Shown here one piece after another: positions 21,409-31,224 of a DNA stretch of 64,000 nucleotides (positions within the stretch are counted from its first letter, which is position 1; each line of letters begins with the position of its first letter). Source of the DNA: Polynucleobacter sp. MG-27-Goln-C1 (lineage in GTDB: Bacteria > Pseudomonadota > Gammaproteobacteria > Burkholderiales > Burkholderiaceae). Under the pieces are notes generated by a model. It saw only the letters and a list, made by a program, of their open reading frames with translations. It was not told where the DNA came from and ran no database searches. The stretch is taken from assembly GCF_018881905.1 (NCBI RefSeq), contig NZ_JACVPM010000002.1:434001-498000 (forward strand), given 5' to 3'. The position numbers were made by a program, and so were the translations under genes.

Positions 21409-21636
21409 TTATAACTCAAGCCTCTTCACTAGGCTTGCAGTGAGTTTGCTAGCAAACGGCCGATAGATCAAAATACAGATAATCGCGACTGGATAGGCAA
21501 CTGACCAAACCTCCAGCCAGACCCAAAAAAAATCTGGTGCTAGACCTACTCGCACCAAAGTCGTGGCCAATGTAATGCTCAATGACATAAGTCCACCCAT
21601 GATGGCGGCAAAAATTAGATTGGGAATATTCATCAT
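21409..21636 (-). CDS. DUF2798 small membrane protein
   Basis: A 75-residue protein with two membrane helices (about residues 7-27 and 40-60), joined by a loop with the pattern PDFFWVWLEVWSVAYPVAI. This is the DUF2798 two-helix arrangement. Function is unknown. Confidence 0.75.
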   Translation of the reverse strand: MMNIPNLIFAAIMGGLMSLSITLATTLVRVGLAPDFFWVWLEVWSVAYPVAIICILIYRPFASKLTASLVKRLEL

Positions 21637-21762
21637 GATCTAATCATAGCGCCTGGACTGCTTAACTGTTATTCTGACTTGTGATCACTATTCCGCGCCC
21701 TACTTAGGGGAGTCTGCTGAGCAAGCTCAGAGGTTCATCATTCCAAGACTCTAGGAAAAAAT

Positions 21763-21969
21763 ATGGCTGTTGGCCAAAATCAAAGAAATAGAAAAAACGA
21801 TCCCATGGTTAGCAAAACCGGCAAAGCTAAATTGGGCCCACTTACCGTTACTCAACTGAACAAATTACTTGAATCTAGCACCAAGCCTAAAGAAAAGGCA
21901 AAGATTCAGAGGGCTCTCAATAAGCGCCCTCCAGCGCCAGCAGCTATCGCTGAGCCTGTCGCAGCCTAA
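21763..21969 (+). CDS. Small basic hypothetical protein
   Basis: The 68-residue product is lysine/arginine-rich (MAVGQNQRNRKNDPMVSKTG) with a predicted helical centre (LTVTQLNKLLESSTKPKEKAKIQRALNKR split across about residues 27-55) and an Ala/Pro tail. It is followed 7 bp later by a clear terminator, which supports a real transcription unit. I do not recognise the family. Confidence 0.6.
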   Translation: MAVGQNQRNRKNDPMVSKTGKAKLGPLTVTQLNKLLESSTKPKEKAKIQRALNKRPPAPAAIAEPVAA

Positions 21970-21975
21970 GTACTA

Positions 21976-22000
21976 AGCCCCGAAATTACCGGGGCTTTTT
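21976..22000 (+). terminator. Intrinsic terminator
   Basis: AGCCCCG (21976-21982) and CGGGGCT (21990-21996) form a 7-bp stem with a 7-nt loop followed by a T run. It terminates the small gene at 21763-21969. Confidence 0.85.
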
Positions 22001-22021
22001 CTTATGTAATATGCTCTCATC

Positions 22022-22528
22022 ATGAAAGCATCTCCTCAAATTCATTCCATCTACATTGCCCCTCATGCGGGCGAATCAATGGTGCAGATTGCACAAGCCA
22101 ACATCGTTGCTGGCGAAGGAATTGTGGGTGATCGTTATGCACTAGGCATAGGCGCCTTCTCCAAAACTAAAATTAAGATACGCCACATCTCTCTCATTGC
22201 CCTAAACGGCATTGAGGATGCTAATCGTCAATTAATAGCTAAGCAGCAAACGCCCTTTGGTAAAGGCGATACTCGTAGAAATGTCATCATCAGCAGCATG
22301 TCTGCAGATGAACTCAATGATTTAGTTGGCAAGATTTTTTACTTGGGAGGTATCGCATTTAAAGGTACTGAGTTGTGTGAACCATGCCAACGACCGGCCA
22401 AGCTACTGAAAAGACCAGACTTTATGAGTGCATTTGAAGATAGAGGCGGTCTCAGAGCAGAAGCGCTAGAGTCCGGAACCTTTAGTAACGGGGACCTGCT
22501 CACATACTCAGTCGATCAAGAAAAATGA
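22022..22528 (+). CDS. MOSC-domain protein
   Basis: The 168-residue protein is a stand-alone MOSC (molybdenum cofactor sulfurase C-terminal) domain. Visible are the glycine-rich GEGIVGDRYALG, the GDTRRNVIISS block and the conserved cysteine in ELCEPCQRPAKLL. MOSC proteins bind Moco or carry a cysteine persulfide for sulfur transfer; the substrate here is not known. Its TGA stop overlaps the ATG of the following acetyltransferase (ATGA at 22525). Confidence 0.85.
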   Translation: MKASPQIHSIYIAPHAGESMVQIAQANIVAGEGIVGDRYALGIGAFSKTKIKIRHISLIALNGIEDANRQLIAKQQTPFGKGDTRRNVIISSMSADELNDLVGKIFYLGGIAFKGTELCEPCQRPAKLLKRPDFMSAFEDRGGLRAEALESGTFSNGDLLTYSVDQEK

Positions 22529-22920
22529 TTACCTATACCGCGCACGCCAACATCAGCCCAGAACAGGCGATTGACCTCTATACCCGATCAACTCTGGGGG
22601 AGCGTCGCCCGATTAATAGTATTGAAACGTTTACGGCGATGCTTGCCAATGCAAACCTCATCATCTCTGCGTGGGATGGTGAAAAACTAGTTGGGATCAG
22701 TCGAAGCCTGACAGACTTTGCCTACGTAGCTTATTTGGCTGACCTTGCTGTGGATGAACAATATCAGCGACAGGGAATAGGAAAGCAGCTCATTGAAGAA
22801 ACCAAAAAGCGCCTAGGATCTAGTTGCATGATTGTGTTGCTTGCAGCTCCAAAAGCAAACGCCTATTACGAACATCTGGGTTTTGAGCACAATCCGCGCG
22901 CTTGGATGATAAAAAAATAA
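22525..22920 (+). CDS. GNAT-family N-acetyltransferase
   Basis: A 131-residue GNAT enzyme. The acetyl-CoA loop QRQGIGKQLIEETKKRLG (motif A, Q/RxxGxG/A) follows the strand YLADLAVDEQY, and the final motif B reads KANAYYEHLGFEHNPRAW. The substrate cannot be predicted. It is translationally coupled to the MOSC gene and followed 19 bp later by a phosphatase gene on the same strand. Confidence 0.88.
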   Translation: MITYTAHANISPEQAIDLYTRSTLGERRPINSIETFTAMLANANLIISAWDGEKLVGISRSLTDFAYVAYLADLAVDEQYQRQGIGKQLIEETKKRLGSSCMIVLLAAPKANAYYEHLGFEHNPRAWMIKK

Positions 22921-22939
22921 TTCGATTTAATATTGCAAC

Positions 22940-23587
22940 GTGACTACAACAAAACTCTGCCTCATTCGCCATGGTGAAACTTCCTGGAATGCCGAAAGGC
23001 GTTTGCAAGGACACACTGATATCCCCCTTAACGCAAGAGGTGTGTTGCAAGCCCGCCAAATGGCACAAGCACTTAAAGACATCAAACTCACATTTGATGT
23101 TCTGTACACCAGCGATCTAAAGAGGGCGGCTGATACTGCAAATGCTGTGGTTGAATTGTTTGGTATCGATGCACGTGTAGATAGTGAACTGCGAGAGCGG
23201 CACTTTGGCGCACTTCAAGGACTTTCAATTGCCGATGCGCCATTGAAGCACCCCGACATTTGGCAAGCCCATATTACCCGTGACTTAGAACATGATCTTG
23301 GGGGTGGAGAAAGTATTCAGCAATTTGCATTGCGCGTTCAAAATGCACTAGACAAAATCCAAGCACGGCATGCCGGTAAAACTATTTTGATTGTTAGTCA
23401 TGGAGGGACGCTTGATATGATGTATCGAATTGCTAGCAAGCAAACCCTAAGCGCCGAACGAATAGCTTCCGTACCAAATGCTTCATTAAATTGGATTACT
23501 CATACTCAAGGTGATGGCTGGGCAGTTAAGCAATGGGCTGACACTAGACACCTAGAAGGCCCTACCCTAGAGAATGTTGACCTCTAA
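22940..23587 (+). CDS. Histidine phosphatase (phosphoglycerate mutase-like) family protein
   Basis: The 215-residue protein starts with GTG at 22940 and has the branch-1 histidine phosphatase motifs: catalytic His in LIRHGETSWNAERR, the arginine block YTSDLKRAADTANAV, the acid Glu in RERHFGALQG and the second His in IVSHGGTLDMM. It could be a GpmB-like phosphatase or CobC-like; there are no cobalamin genes around it to support CobC. Confidence 0.88.
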   Translation: MTTTKLCLIRHGETSWNAERRLQGHTDIPLNARGVLQARQMAQALKDIKLTFDVLYTSDLKRAADTANAVVELFGIDARVDSELRERHFGALQGLSIADAPLKHPDIWQAHITRDLEHDLGGGESIQQFALRVQNALDKIQARHAGKTILIVSHGGTLDMMYRIASKQTLSAERIASVPNASLNWITHTQGDGWAVKQWADTRHLEGPTLENVDL

Positions 23588-23615
23588 ATAAAAAAGCCAC
23601 CCGCAGGTGACTTTT
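23588..23615. terminator. Bidirectional hairpin terminator
   Basis: GCCACC and GGTGAC arms around a short GCA-type loop, with A and T runs on the two sides, sit between the convergent phosphatase gene and the gene at 23633. Confidence 0.65.
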
Positions 23616-23632
23616 GACTTTTCAGAAAGAGC

Positions 23633-23872
23633 TTACTTTCTGATATGTGCGTGACGAGCAGCATCTTGTGACATGCCCTCGCCTTTTGGCTTGCCTTCAA
23701 GCGCTTCTTTTTCAGCAGTAATTTCCTTGCGGCGCTCTTTGCATGAACCAGCAATCTCTTGCAATGCTTTACGAGCTCTAGCAGCAGAAGCTTTAATTCC
23801 TTTTCCGTGAAACTTTTCATTTTCTGATTGGTATGTTTCAAATGCGGCAATTAATTTGTCATGATGGGACAT
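23633..23872 (-). CDS. Small Lys/Arg-rich protein, possibly Hc1 (histone H1-like)-related
   Basis: The 79-residue product has a helical core KGIKASAARARKALQEIAGS followed by CKERRKEITAEKEAL and a short basic tail. This resembles the N-terminal half of chlamydial Hc1-type histone-like proteins (KGNKAAAQRVR-like pattern), a nucleoid-binding family, but it lacks their long Lys/Ala repeat tail. The resemblance is from memory, so the assignment is tentative. A second open frame on the same strand (23584-23850) is judged a shadow. Confidence 0.6.
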   Translation of the reverse strand: MSHHDKLIAAFETYQSENEKFHGKGIKASAARARKALQEIAGSCKERRKEITAEKEALEGKPKGEGMSQDAARHAHIRK

Positions 23873-23945
23873 ATTTTTCCTTATGAATTATTGAAATAAT
23901 CGGCTTAAGATGCACTTTAACCTAATATATGAAAATTACTTCAAT

Positions 23946-24698
23946 TTATTGTGTCCAGCGATTAATAATCGCTTTTAACTTTTCTGGGCCTAGCTCAGAA
24001 AGGTATAAATTAAAGTCATCTCGTATTTTTGAGTCTTTTTTGAAGGCAAATCCCAGATTATCAAATCCAACCACCTGGTAACTGCTACTCACAGGGAGAT
24101 TTAAGGATTTTTGATAATTTACCAACATGACGTTATCGACAAACACCAAGTCTACATTGCCATTTTGCAATGCTATTAGGGCTTCTGCAGGTGATGGATA
24201 CAGCTTTACCTGGTCTACCGAGTAATAGCCTTTTGGCTGCAACACTGTTTTTACATAGTCATCAAATACGCTGCCAGTTGGATAGGCAATGGTGTACTTT
24301 TTTAACTGGGATAAATCGGTAATTTTGATATGGCGGTTTTTTAAGCCAATCAATTGCCAAGTACTGGTGAAGTAGGGGTTAGAAAAGTCCATTACCTCTT
24401 TACGCTTATCGGTGATAGAAATCCCAGAGAATGCAACATCAGCTTGTCCACTAGTCACCGCACCCAACATGCCGAGCCAATCATAGGCAGTCATCTTGAA
24501 TGTACAGCCCCGCGACTTGCAGTAGCCCTCAAATATCTCCAAGTCTATTCCCGTGTATTTGCCATCTTTTTCAAATAGCATAGGAGGTATTGTTGGGGAG
24601 ACGGCAACCTTAATTACATTAGATGGCTCGTCTTTCGAGCAGGCACCAAGAAAAATTAGGGTTACTAACAATATAGAAATTAGGCGGGCTAGCTTCAT
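23946..24698 (-). CDS. Extracellular solute-binding protein, polar amino acid type (lipoprotein)
   Basis: The 250-residue product starts MKLARLISILLVTLIFLGAC, a lipoprotein signal with lipobox LGAC (Cys 20), and is a class-3 solute-binding protein. It has VAVSPTIPPMLFEKDGKYTG, then IDLEIFEGYCKSRG, GQADVAFSGISITDKRKE, and SPAEALIALQNGNVDLVF. No permease or ATPase gene adjoins it, so it may be an orphan receptor or work with a distant transporter. An open frame extends upstream to 24833 over the panD end; ATG 24698 is the only start giving a signal peptide. Confidence 0.85.
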   Translation of the reverse strand: MKLARLISILLVTLIFLGACSKDEPSNVIKVAVSPTIPPMLFEKDGKYTGIDLEIFEGYCKSRGCTFKMTAYDWLGMLGAVTSGQADVAFSGISITDKRKEVMDFSNPYFTSTWQLIGLKNRHIKITDLSQLKKYTIAYPTGSVFDDYVKTVLQPKGYYSVDQVKLYPSPAEALIALQNGNVDLVFVDNVMLVNYQKSLNLPVSSSYQVVGFDNLGFAFKKDSKIRDDFNLYLSELGPEKLKAIINRWTQ

Positions 24699-24748
24699 GG
24701 TGTCTTTGCAATTAGATTGGATAAAACATCTTATCAAAAATTGAATAT

Positions 24749-24772
24749 AAAAAACCACCCGAAGGTGGTTTA
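24749..24772 (-). terminator. Intrinsic terminator downstream of panD
   Basis: AACCACC-CGAA-GGTGGTT with an A run on the left (T run on the minus strand) ends panD. The stem is the same CCACC/GGTGG sequence with UUCG-type loop as the tRNA-Phe terminator at 34671, but without the neighbouring tRNA-like segment. Confidence 0.8.
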
Positions 24773-24792
24773 GCAGTAAGTATCGAAAGTAA

Positions 24793-25158
24793 TTAATTAA
24801 CCTTCTTAATTTCTTTAATGTTATTGCCGTCACCTAATAAAACAATTTTAGGGACATGCTTTGCAACTTCATCGTTGCTGACCTGCCCATAGGTGCAAAT
24901 AATCAGGTGGTCTCCAACATGCGCCTTACGTGCGGCAGCACCATTTAGAGAAATAATTCCAGAGCCACGCTTTGCCTTGATGATGTAAGTTGAGAAACGT
25001 TCGCCGTTGTTAATGTTGTAGAGCTCGATTTTTTCAAACTCGCGCATATCAGCAGCATCGAGTAAATCCTCATCGATTCCACACGAGCCCTCGTAATGCA
25101 AATCCGCTTCTGTAACGGTTGCTCTGTGAATTTTTCCCAACAACATAATGCGATTCAT
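24793..25158 (-). CDS. panD: Aspartate 1-decarboxylase
   Basis: PanD makes beta-alanine for pantothenate and CoA. The 121-residue proenzyme has the self-cleavage site Gly24-Ser25 in [10 protein letters not shown], which yields the pyruvoyl group, plus Lys9 and Tyr-containing family blocks ([34 protein letters not shown]). Size is normal. It stands alone with its own terminator; other pantothenate genes are not in the window. Confidence 0.95.
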   Translation of the reverse strand: MNRIMLLGKIHRATVTEADLHYEGSCGIDEDLLDAADMREFEKIELYNINNGERFSTYIIKAKRGSGIISLNGAAARKAHVGDHLIICTYGQVSNDEVAKHVPKIVLLGDGNNIKEIKKVN

Positions 25159-25248
25159 ACGATTTCCTCAAAAATTAACAGCGCGCTACTACAAGCATTT
25201 ATAAAAGCTATTTGTTTATTTTCTCAAATTTTTTTGAAGTAGCGCCAT

Positions 25249-25274
25249 TAAAAAACCCCGCTTACACGGGGCTT
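25249..25274 (-). terminator. Intrinsic terminator of the phasin gene
   Basis: On the minus strand AGCCCCG-TGTAAG-CGGGGTT is followed by a T run, 24 bp after the phasin stop codon. Confidence 0.85.
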
Positions 25275-25297
25275 TCTATGCGACTATTATCTACTAA

Positions 25298-25855
25298 TTA
25301 CTTGGTACGGCTTTTTGCTGCCTTAGGGGCTTGGCCAAATTGACCTTGTGCAGTCTTCATTGCTGTTTCAACACTTTTCTCAAAGTTTGCAAAGGCATCT
25401 TGAGTTGTTGAGCGGACTTGGTCAAAGTTTTGCATTGCTGTATTGAATGCAGATGTGAAGGCACTCACATATGCTTCTGAGCCAGCAGGTGCTTTTGAAG
25501 TAGCGGCAGCTACAAAGCTCTTCAAGTCATCTTGTGACTGGTCAATGGCAGCCTCTACAGCTTCAACCAATTCTTGGTTACCGCGACGCAATACTGCAGC
25601 CACTTTTTTCTGATACGCAGCAACTTCAGCAACAGCTTCTTGTACTTCTGGGCTTTGCAAAAGGTCTAGTGCGGCTTTGGCATCTTTGCCCTTCAACAGC
25701 TCGGCAGCCTTAGCTTGCGCATTTGCTACGGCTTGTTGAGCAGCCTGGTAATTGATTTCTGCCAATTCTTGAGCATTCTCAAGGGCTGTTTGTCCTAATG
25801 CACGGGCGCTTTCTACGGATTTAGCTTGATTTTCTGCAAATTGATTTTTGAACAT
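25298..25855 (-). CDS. Phasin (PHA granule-associated protein)
   Basis: The 185-residue product is a phasin_2-family protein: helical and Ala-rich, with MFKNQFAENQAKSVESARAL, the tandem Ala/Gln coiled region (about 30-60) and FAQAPKAAKS-like basic C-terminus. Phasins coat polyhydroxyalkanoate granules, so the organism probably stores PHA. A clear AAAGGAAATATC Shine-Dalgarno region precedes the ATG. TGCA-rich inverted repeats just upstream (25882-25942) could be the operator for a PhaR-type regulator. Confidence 0.88.
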   Translation of the reverse strand: MFKNQFAENQAKSVESARALGQTALENAQELAEINYQAAQQAVANAQAKAAELLKGKDAKAALDLLQSPEVQEAVAEVAAYQKKVAAVLRRGNQELVEAVEAAIDQSQDDLKSFVAAATSKAPAGSEAYVSAFTSAFNTAMQNFDQVRSTTQDAFANFEKSVETAMKTAQGQFGQAPKAAKSRTK

Positions 25856-25881
25856 GATATTTCCTTTAAGGGGTTATTTGT

Positions 25882-25942
25882 TGCACTGCACCATATTAAT
25901 AGCTTATTTTGGGCTTAGCAAGCAAATATTGCTGCAAAGCAA
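25882..25942 (-). promoter_or_regulatory. Candidate phasin promoter/operator region
   Basis: TGCACTGCA (25882-25890) and TTGCTGCAAAGCAA (25929-25942) are two TGC/GCA-rich inverted repeats upstream of the phasin start. On the minus strand a TTGCTT and TATTAA pair at 18-bp spacing lies between them. Such TGC-N-GCA repeats resemble sites described for PhaR repressors; this is inference only. Confidence 0.35.
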
Positions 25943-26033
25943 CATATAATTATGTTAATTCAGGTGATTTATTACAAAAACAGCATTTAAGCCTCACTTA
26001 GAGGTCTTTTACTCAGTTCAGAAATTCTTAGTT

Positions 26034-26585
26034 ATGTGCCGTAGATTTATTGTCCTTTTACTGCTCTGCATGCCATTTGCAGCCCCTCGCGGTGAAACCG
26101 TCTCCGAGTGGTTCCAGACCACAACTACGCATCTTGAATCGGTTTGGGATAAAGGCGGCAACGAGCTTTACATCCCCCTCTATACCTATCACATGCCTTA
26201 TGCGTATTCTCAAGAAAAGATTAATGAATACACCTCCTACCCAATGGGCATTGGATTCGGCAGAGGCTTAATGAATGAGAGTGGCAACTGGGAAGGCATT
26301 TATGGAATGACCTTCAAAGACTCGCACGGAATCTATCAATACATGGTGGGCTATGGGTGGATACCTATGTGGAATATCGGCAGCAGCCCCGACTGGAAGT
26401 ATGGCGTTGGTGCAACCGTCTTCATCATGTCTCGCCAAGACATCATGAACTACATCCCCTTCCCCGGAGTGCTCCCTATTGCCTCAATCAGCTACAAAGA
26501 TCTCAGTATTCAGACCGCCTATGTGCCTGGTGGACAAAACGTTGGAAACGTCTTGTTCACCTGGGCCAAATACAATCTGCCTTAA
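26034..26585 (+). CDS. pagP: PagP-type lipid A palmitoyltransferase
   Basis: PagP is an outer-membrane beta-barrel that moves palmitate from phospholipids to lipid A. The 183-residue protein has a signal peptide (about residues 1-21), an N-terminal amphipathic helix (VSEWFQTTTTHLESVWDKG) and eight strand-like segments. The catalytic residues of the family are in place: His53 (YTYHMPYAY) and Asp96-Ser97 (TFKDSHGIYQY). With lpxO and the LpxL-like gene it indicates modifiable lipid A. No PhoP-type box was recognised upstream. Confidence 0.9.
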   Translation: MCRRFIVLLLLCMPFAAPRGETVSEWFQTTTTHLESVWDKGGNELYIPLYTYHMPYAYSQEKINEYTSYPMGIGFGRGLMNESGNWEGIYGMTFKDSHGIYQYMVGYGWIPMWNIGSSPDWKYGVGATVFIMSRQDIMNYIPFPGVLPIASISYKDLSIQTAYVPGGQNVGNVLFTWAKYNLP

Positions 26586-26592
26586 CTTTAAG

Positions 26593-27153
26593 TTAGGCGG
26601 GGTTATTTTTTAGATAGTCCATCACCCAAGCTGGATCACTATCACTCGGAAATATTGGGTAGTGCACAGCCTCAATCACGCCATCATTCGCAATCAAAGT
26701 GATGCGCTTTAATAAAGTCATTCCAGCAGCAACAAAAGTTGGCAAGCGCAAAGCTTGCTGCAGCTGATAATCCACATCACTTAATACTGGAAATGGTAAG
26801 TGCAATCGATCCGCCATCTCTTTTTGGTATTCAGTTGACTGCACACTGAGACCAACAACATCGGCACCTAAATCGCGCAGCTCTTGATAGTGATCTCTAA
26901 ATGAGCAGCTTTGTGGCGTGCATCCTCTGGCTCCAGGTATTTGATCCCAGCCTTCCGGCAGCGGAACATTAGGCTGACCTGTCATTGGATAACAGTAAAT
27001 CACCAGACGACCTTTGCTCTCGCCAAGATTGAATTGACCAGCATTAGTCGCGCCCAATGAGATGGCAGGTAAGTGCATACCCACTAAATGAGAGGCGGCC
27101 CCATCATCTTGAGGAATCGGCAGATCAGTAGGCAATTGATTGAGATTTGTCAT
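26593..27153 (-). CDS. Peroxiredoxin, AhpC/Bcp-like
   Basis: The 186-residue thioredoxin-fold protein has the peroxidatic/resolving cysteine pair spaced as in Bcp (GCTPQSC, then SFRDHYQELRDLGADV). It continues with VVGLSVQSTEYQKEMADRLH and the LPFPVLSDVDYQLQQAL block. It should reduce hydrogen peroxide or organic peroxides in the cytoplasm. It lies in a stretch of the window rich in oxidative-stress genes (katG, sodC, GST, MAPEG). Confidence 0.88.
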   Translation of the reverse strand: MTNLNQLPTDLPIPQDDGAASHLVGMHLPAISLGATNAGQFNLGESKGRLVIYCYPMTGQPNVPLPEGWDQIPGARGCTPQSCSFRDHYQELRDLGADVVGLSVQSTEYQKEMADRLHLPFPVLSDVDYQLQQALRLPTFVAAGMTLLKRITLIANDGVIEAVHYPIFPSDSDPAWVMDYLKNNPA

Positions 27154-27183
27154 AGATTGAATCTTAGCCCAAAAATAACTAGC

Positions 27184-27750
27184 CTACCTACATGGTTTTG
27201 TCGAAGCTGACTTCTTGAGTGACGCCAGCTCAGCCATTGATTCAAACTGTCGTCGCAAGACATTTTTGATGAAAAACTCGATTACCGCTGATGGCACAAG
27301 AGAGTTTGGCTCAACCTGTGCATCGTATTTAAATGTGGTGAATTCTTTTTCGGGCAAGAGTCGCCAACTTCCCTTGTAATACTTGGTGTCTCCACTTATC
27401 TGCTCAAAGAGCAACGCTTTGTTGGGAAACTCAATGTACTCCAACTCCGAACGCATCTCAAATGGGATGAATAAAATTCTCTCTTCAAGCAAGCGGGCAA
27501 CCTTCACTTTATTGCCCGATCTAGAGAGCACTTTTGAATCTACAACTCCAGGCAAACTTTTAATGCCCTCATAGTCGGTGATAAATGCGAAGGCTTCGCA
27601 TGCGGTAATTGGCACCTCATAGCTTGCATTTACTTGAAAGCGGTCACCAGCCCTCGTGACGGCAACCTTTAAGTCATAAGGATTGGACGCCTCTTGCGCA
27701 AAGGCAATGCCAAACGCCGCAATCAGAAAAAAGTAGAGAAGTCGCTTCAT
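27184..27750 (-). CDS. Secreted SRPBCC (START/polyketide cyclase-like) protein
   Basis: The 188-residue product has a signal peptide (MKRLLYFFLIAAFGIAFAQE, cleavage near residue 19) and an SRPBCC-type domain: ITACEAFAFITDYEGIKSLP, LEERILFIPFEMRSELEY, KYYKGSWRLLPEKEFTTFKY. Such domains bind hydrophobic ligands; a periplasmic lipid or ligand binder is plausible. Its ATG overlaps the TGA of a short upstream open frame (27747-27911), which may or may not be translated. Confidence 0.8.
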   Translation of the reverse strand: MKRLLYFFLIAAFGIAFAQEASNPYDLKVAVTRAGDRFQVNASYEVPITACEAFAFITDYEGIKSLPGVVDSKVLSRSGNKVKVARLLEERILFIPFEMRSELEYIEFPNKALLFEQISGDTKYYKGSWRLLPEKEFTTFKYDAQVEPNSLVPSAVIEFFIKNVLRRQFESMAELASLKKSASTKPCR

Positions 27751-28179
27751 GCCATTAGTTTAGTGGCTAATATAGCCGCCTTATGCTTAGGCAATTCGAT
27801 GAATACGCTGGTGTGGCCAGGAATCTTTGTAATGATTTGCATGCCAGCCCATGAATGACATAGGGGTCTATCAAATTCCAGATCACCTGATCTAATTATC
27901 GATTTAATAGATTATTAAGTTCATATTAATTCATTGGACGGATCATCTAACTAAGAACAAGATGATCCCATCGCAACACACAATGAAGGGAGCCACAAAA
28001 TGAAAACTCAAGTTACATTGGCCGGAGTTCATAAAGGAAGGCAGGAGATGAATATTCTTATCGCATTCATGGCGGGAGAATAAAAAAGGTCAAATACACA
28101 GACCGTTTATAGCTTTATCAGTTAGTCTGAATAGGTCAGGCTGACAAAGCAAAAATGATTTACCTACAAGGAGATCTAA
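27751..28179. other. Intergenic region between the SRPBCC gene and katG
   Basis: This 429-bp divergent spacer holds promoters for both neighbours, an AT-rich segment (27893-27935) and a 27-codon open frame with a good Shine-Dalgarno (28000-28083, listed separately). On the minus strand a 55-codon stretch without a canonical start at its head (27747-27911) ends IPGHTSVFIELPKHK, vaguely like the last strand of a histidine-kinase ATPase domain, and could be a gene relic. I did not find a convincing OxyR or Fur site. Confidence 0.5.
28000..28083 (+). CDS. Possible leader peptide upstream of katG
   Basis: ATG at 28000 opens a 27-codon frame beginning MKTQVTLAGVHKGRQEMNIL and ending in TAA. GAAGGGAG, a good ribosome-binding site, lies 7 nt before it. 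It ends 96 bp upstream of katG on the same strand. Position and translation signals suggest a small protein or regulatory leader; the sequence matches nothing I know. Confidence 0.35.
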   Translation: MKTQVTLAGVHKGRQEMNILIAFMAGE

Positions 28180-30330
<2,151 letters not shown>

Positions 30331-30353
30331 TTTATACGGCAGTAACTTGTAGT

Positions 30354-30386
30354 AATTAGGGGGGCTTTTGCCTCCCTAATTTTTTA
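30354..30386 (+). terminator. Intrinsic terminator of katG
   Basis: AATTAGGG and CCCTAATT arms followed by a T run form a stable hairpin 23 bp after the katG stop. The A-rich left side may also serve the convergent DUF1275 gene. Confidence 0.8.
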
Positions 30387-30435
30387 GTATTGCAGCTAGA
30401 GCTTTACATCTCGTTTGAAACCAAAAGCAAACAGG

Positions 30436-31188
30436 CTAACTCTTCAATAGCACCCTGATGTCTCGATAAATCTGCAAGCTTGCTATGAGCACAAGGGAGA
30501 GGGAGAGTGGCACTACCGCCATATAACCGACTGTTTTAAAACTAATCGCCCCGATAATTCCGCCAATCAAGAACATTCCGAAAATAAATAAATGGGTTTT
30601 TAACTTTTCCCGGTTCGCTCTGACATATCCACCTTCATTGGCTTGCGTCGATTTATTCCAATAAATTAACTTCCCCACCTCTATTCCAATATCCGTAATG
30701 ACACCCGTCATATGAGTTGTTCTAATTTCCGCTTTAGAGGCTTTAGTAACGATGGCATTTTGCAAGCCCATCACAAAGCACAGGAGAAGAGCAATCGCTG
30801 GAACAGTTAAGGGTAGATATAAGTTAAGGTTAGCGCCCACCAAGCCAAAGACCAATAACAGGGCGGCCTCTAGAAATAGTGGCAAGGCAAACTCGCTATG
30901 AATTTTTCTTCTATGGCCCCAATTAACAATGATGGCCGTGGTAGCTGCACCAAATAGAAATGAGAGCAAAAGTGAGATGCCGCCTAAAACTGAAATGAAG
31001 TCATTCAGAGCAAGGTCATCACCAATTGCAGAAATAATTCCACTCATATGAGATGTGTAACGCGAAATAGCCAAGAAACCGCCAGCATTTACAGCGCCCG
31101 CCACAAACGCCATATAGGCGCCCAATTGAATATTGGTTTTGGCGGATCGCTGTGCGCTTGTTAAGCGATGAATAAACTCAATTGGCAT
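30436..31188 (-). CDS. DUF1275 (YoaK-type) membrane protein
   Basis: The 250-residue protein has about six membrane helices and the DUF1275 signature: FVAGAVNAGGFLAISRYTSHMSG, followed later by FVMGLQNAIVTKASKAEIRTTHMTG. The family has no established function; transport has been proposed. It is preceded by a HAD gene 36 bp upstream on the same strand. Confidence 0.85.
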   Translation of the reverse strand: MPIEFIHRLTSAQRSAKTNIQLGAYMAFVAGAVNAGGFLAISRYTSHMSGIISAIGDDLALNDFISVLGGISLLLSFLFGAATTAIIVNWGHRRKIHSEFALPLFLEAALLLVFGLVGANLNLYLPLTVPAIALLLCFVMGLQNAIVTKASKAEIRTTHMTGVITDIGIEVGKLIYWNKSTQANEGGYVRANREKLKTHLFIFGMFLIGGIIGAISFKTVGYMAVVPLSLSLVLIASLQIYRDIRVLLKS

Positions 31189-31224
31189 TAAGCCTTCATT
31201 TTACGGCCCTAAACTTAACAAGCC

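Noticed and set aside
24749-24772. Hairpin with the same stem as the tRNA-Phe terminator, as a possible fifth tRNA-derived copy
   Set aside because: It lacks the spacer and any CCA or T-loop-like sequence; CCACC-TTCG-GGTGG is a common stable terminator stem, so similarity can be convergent.
27893-27935. OxyR binding site upstream of katG
   Set aside because: The AT-rich segment has partial ATAG/CTAT-like elements but not the four correctly spaced tetranucleotides.
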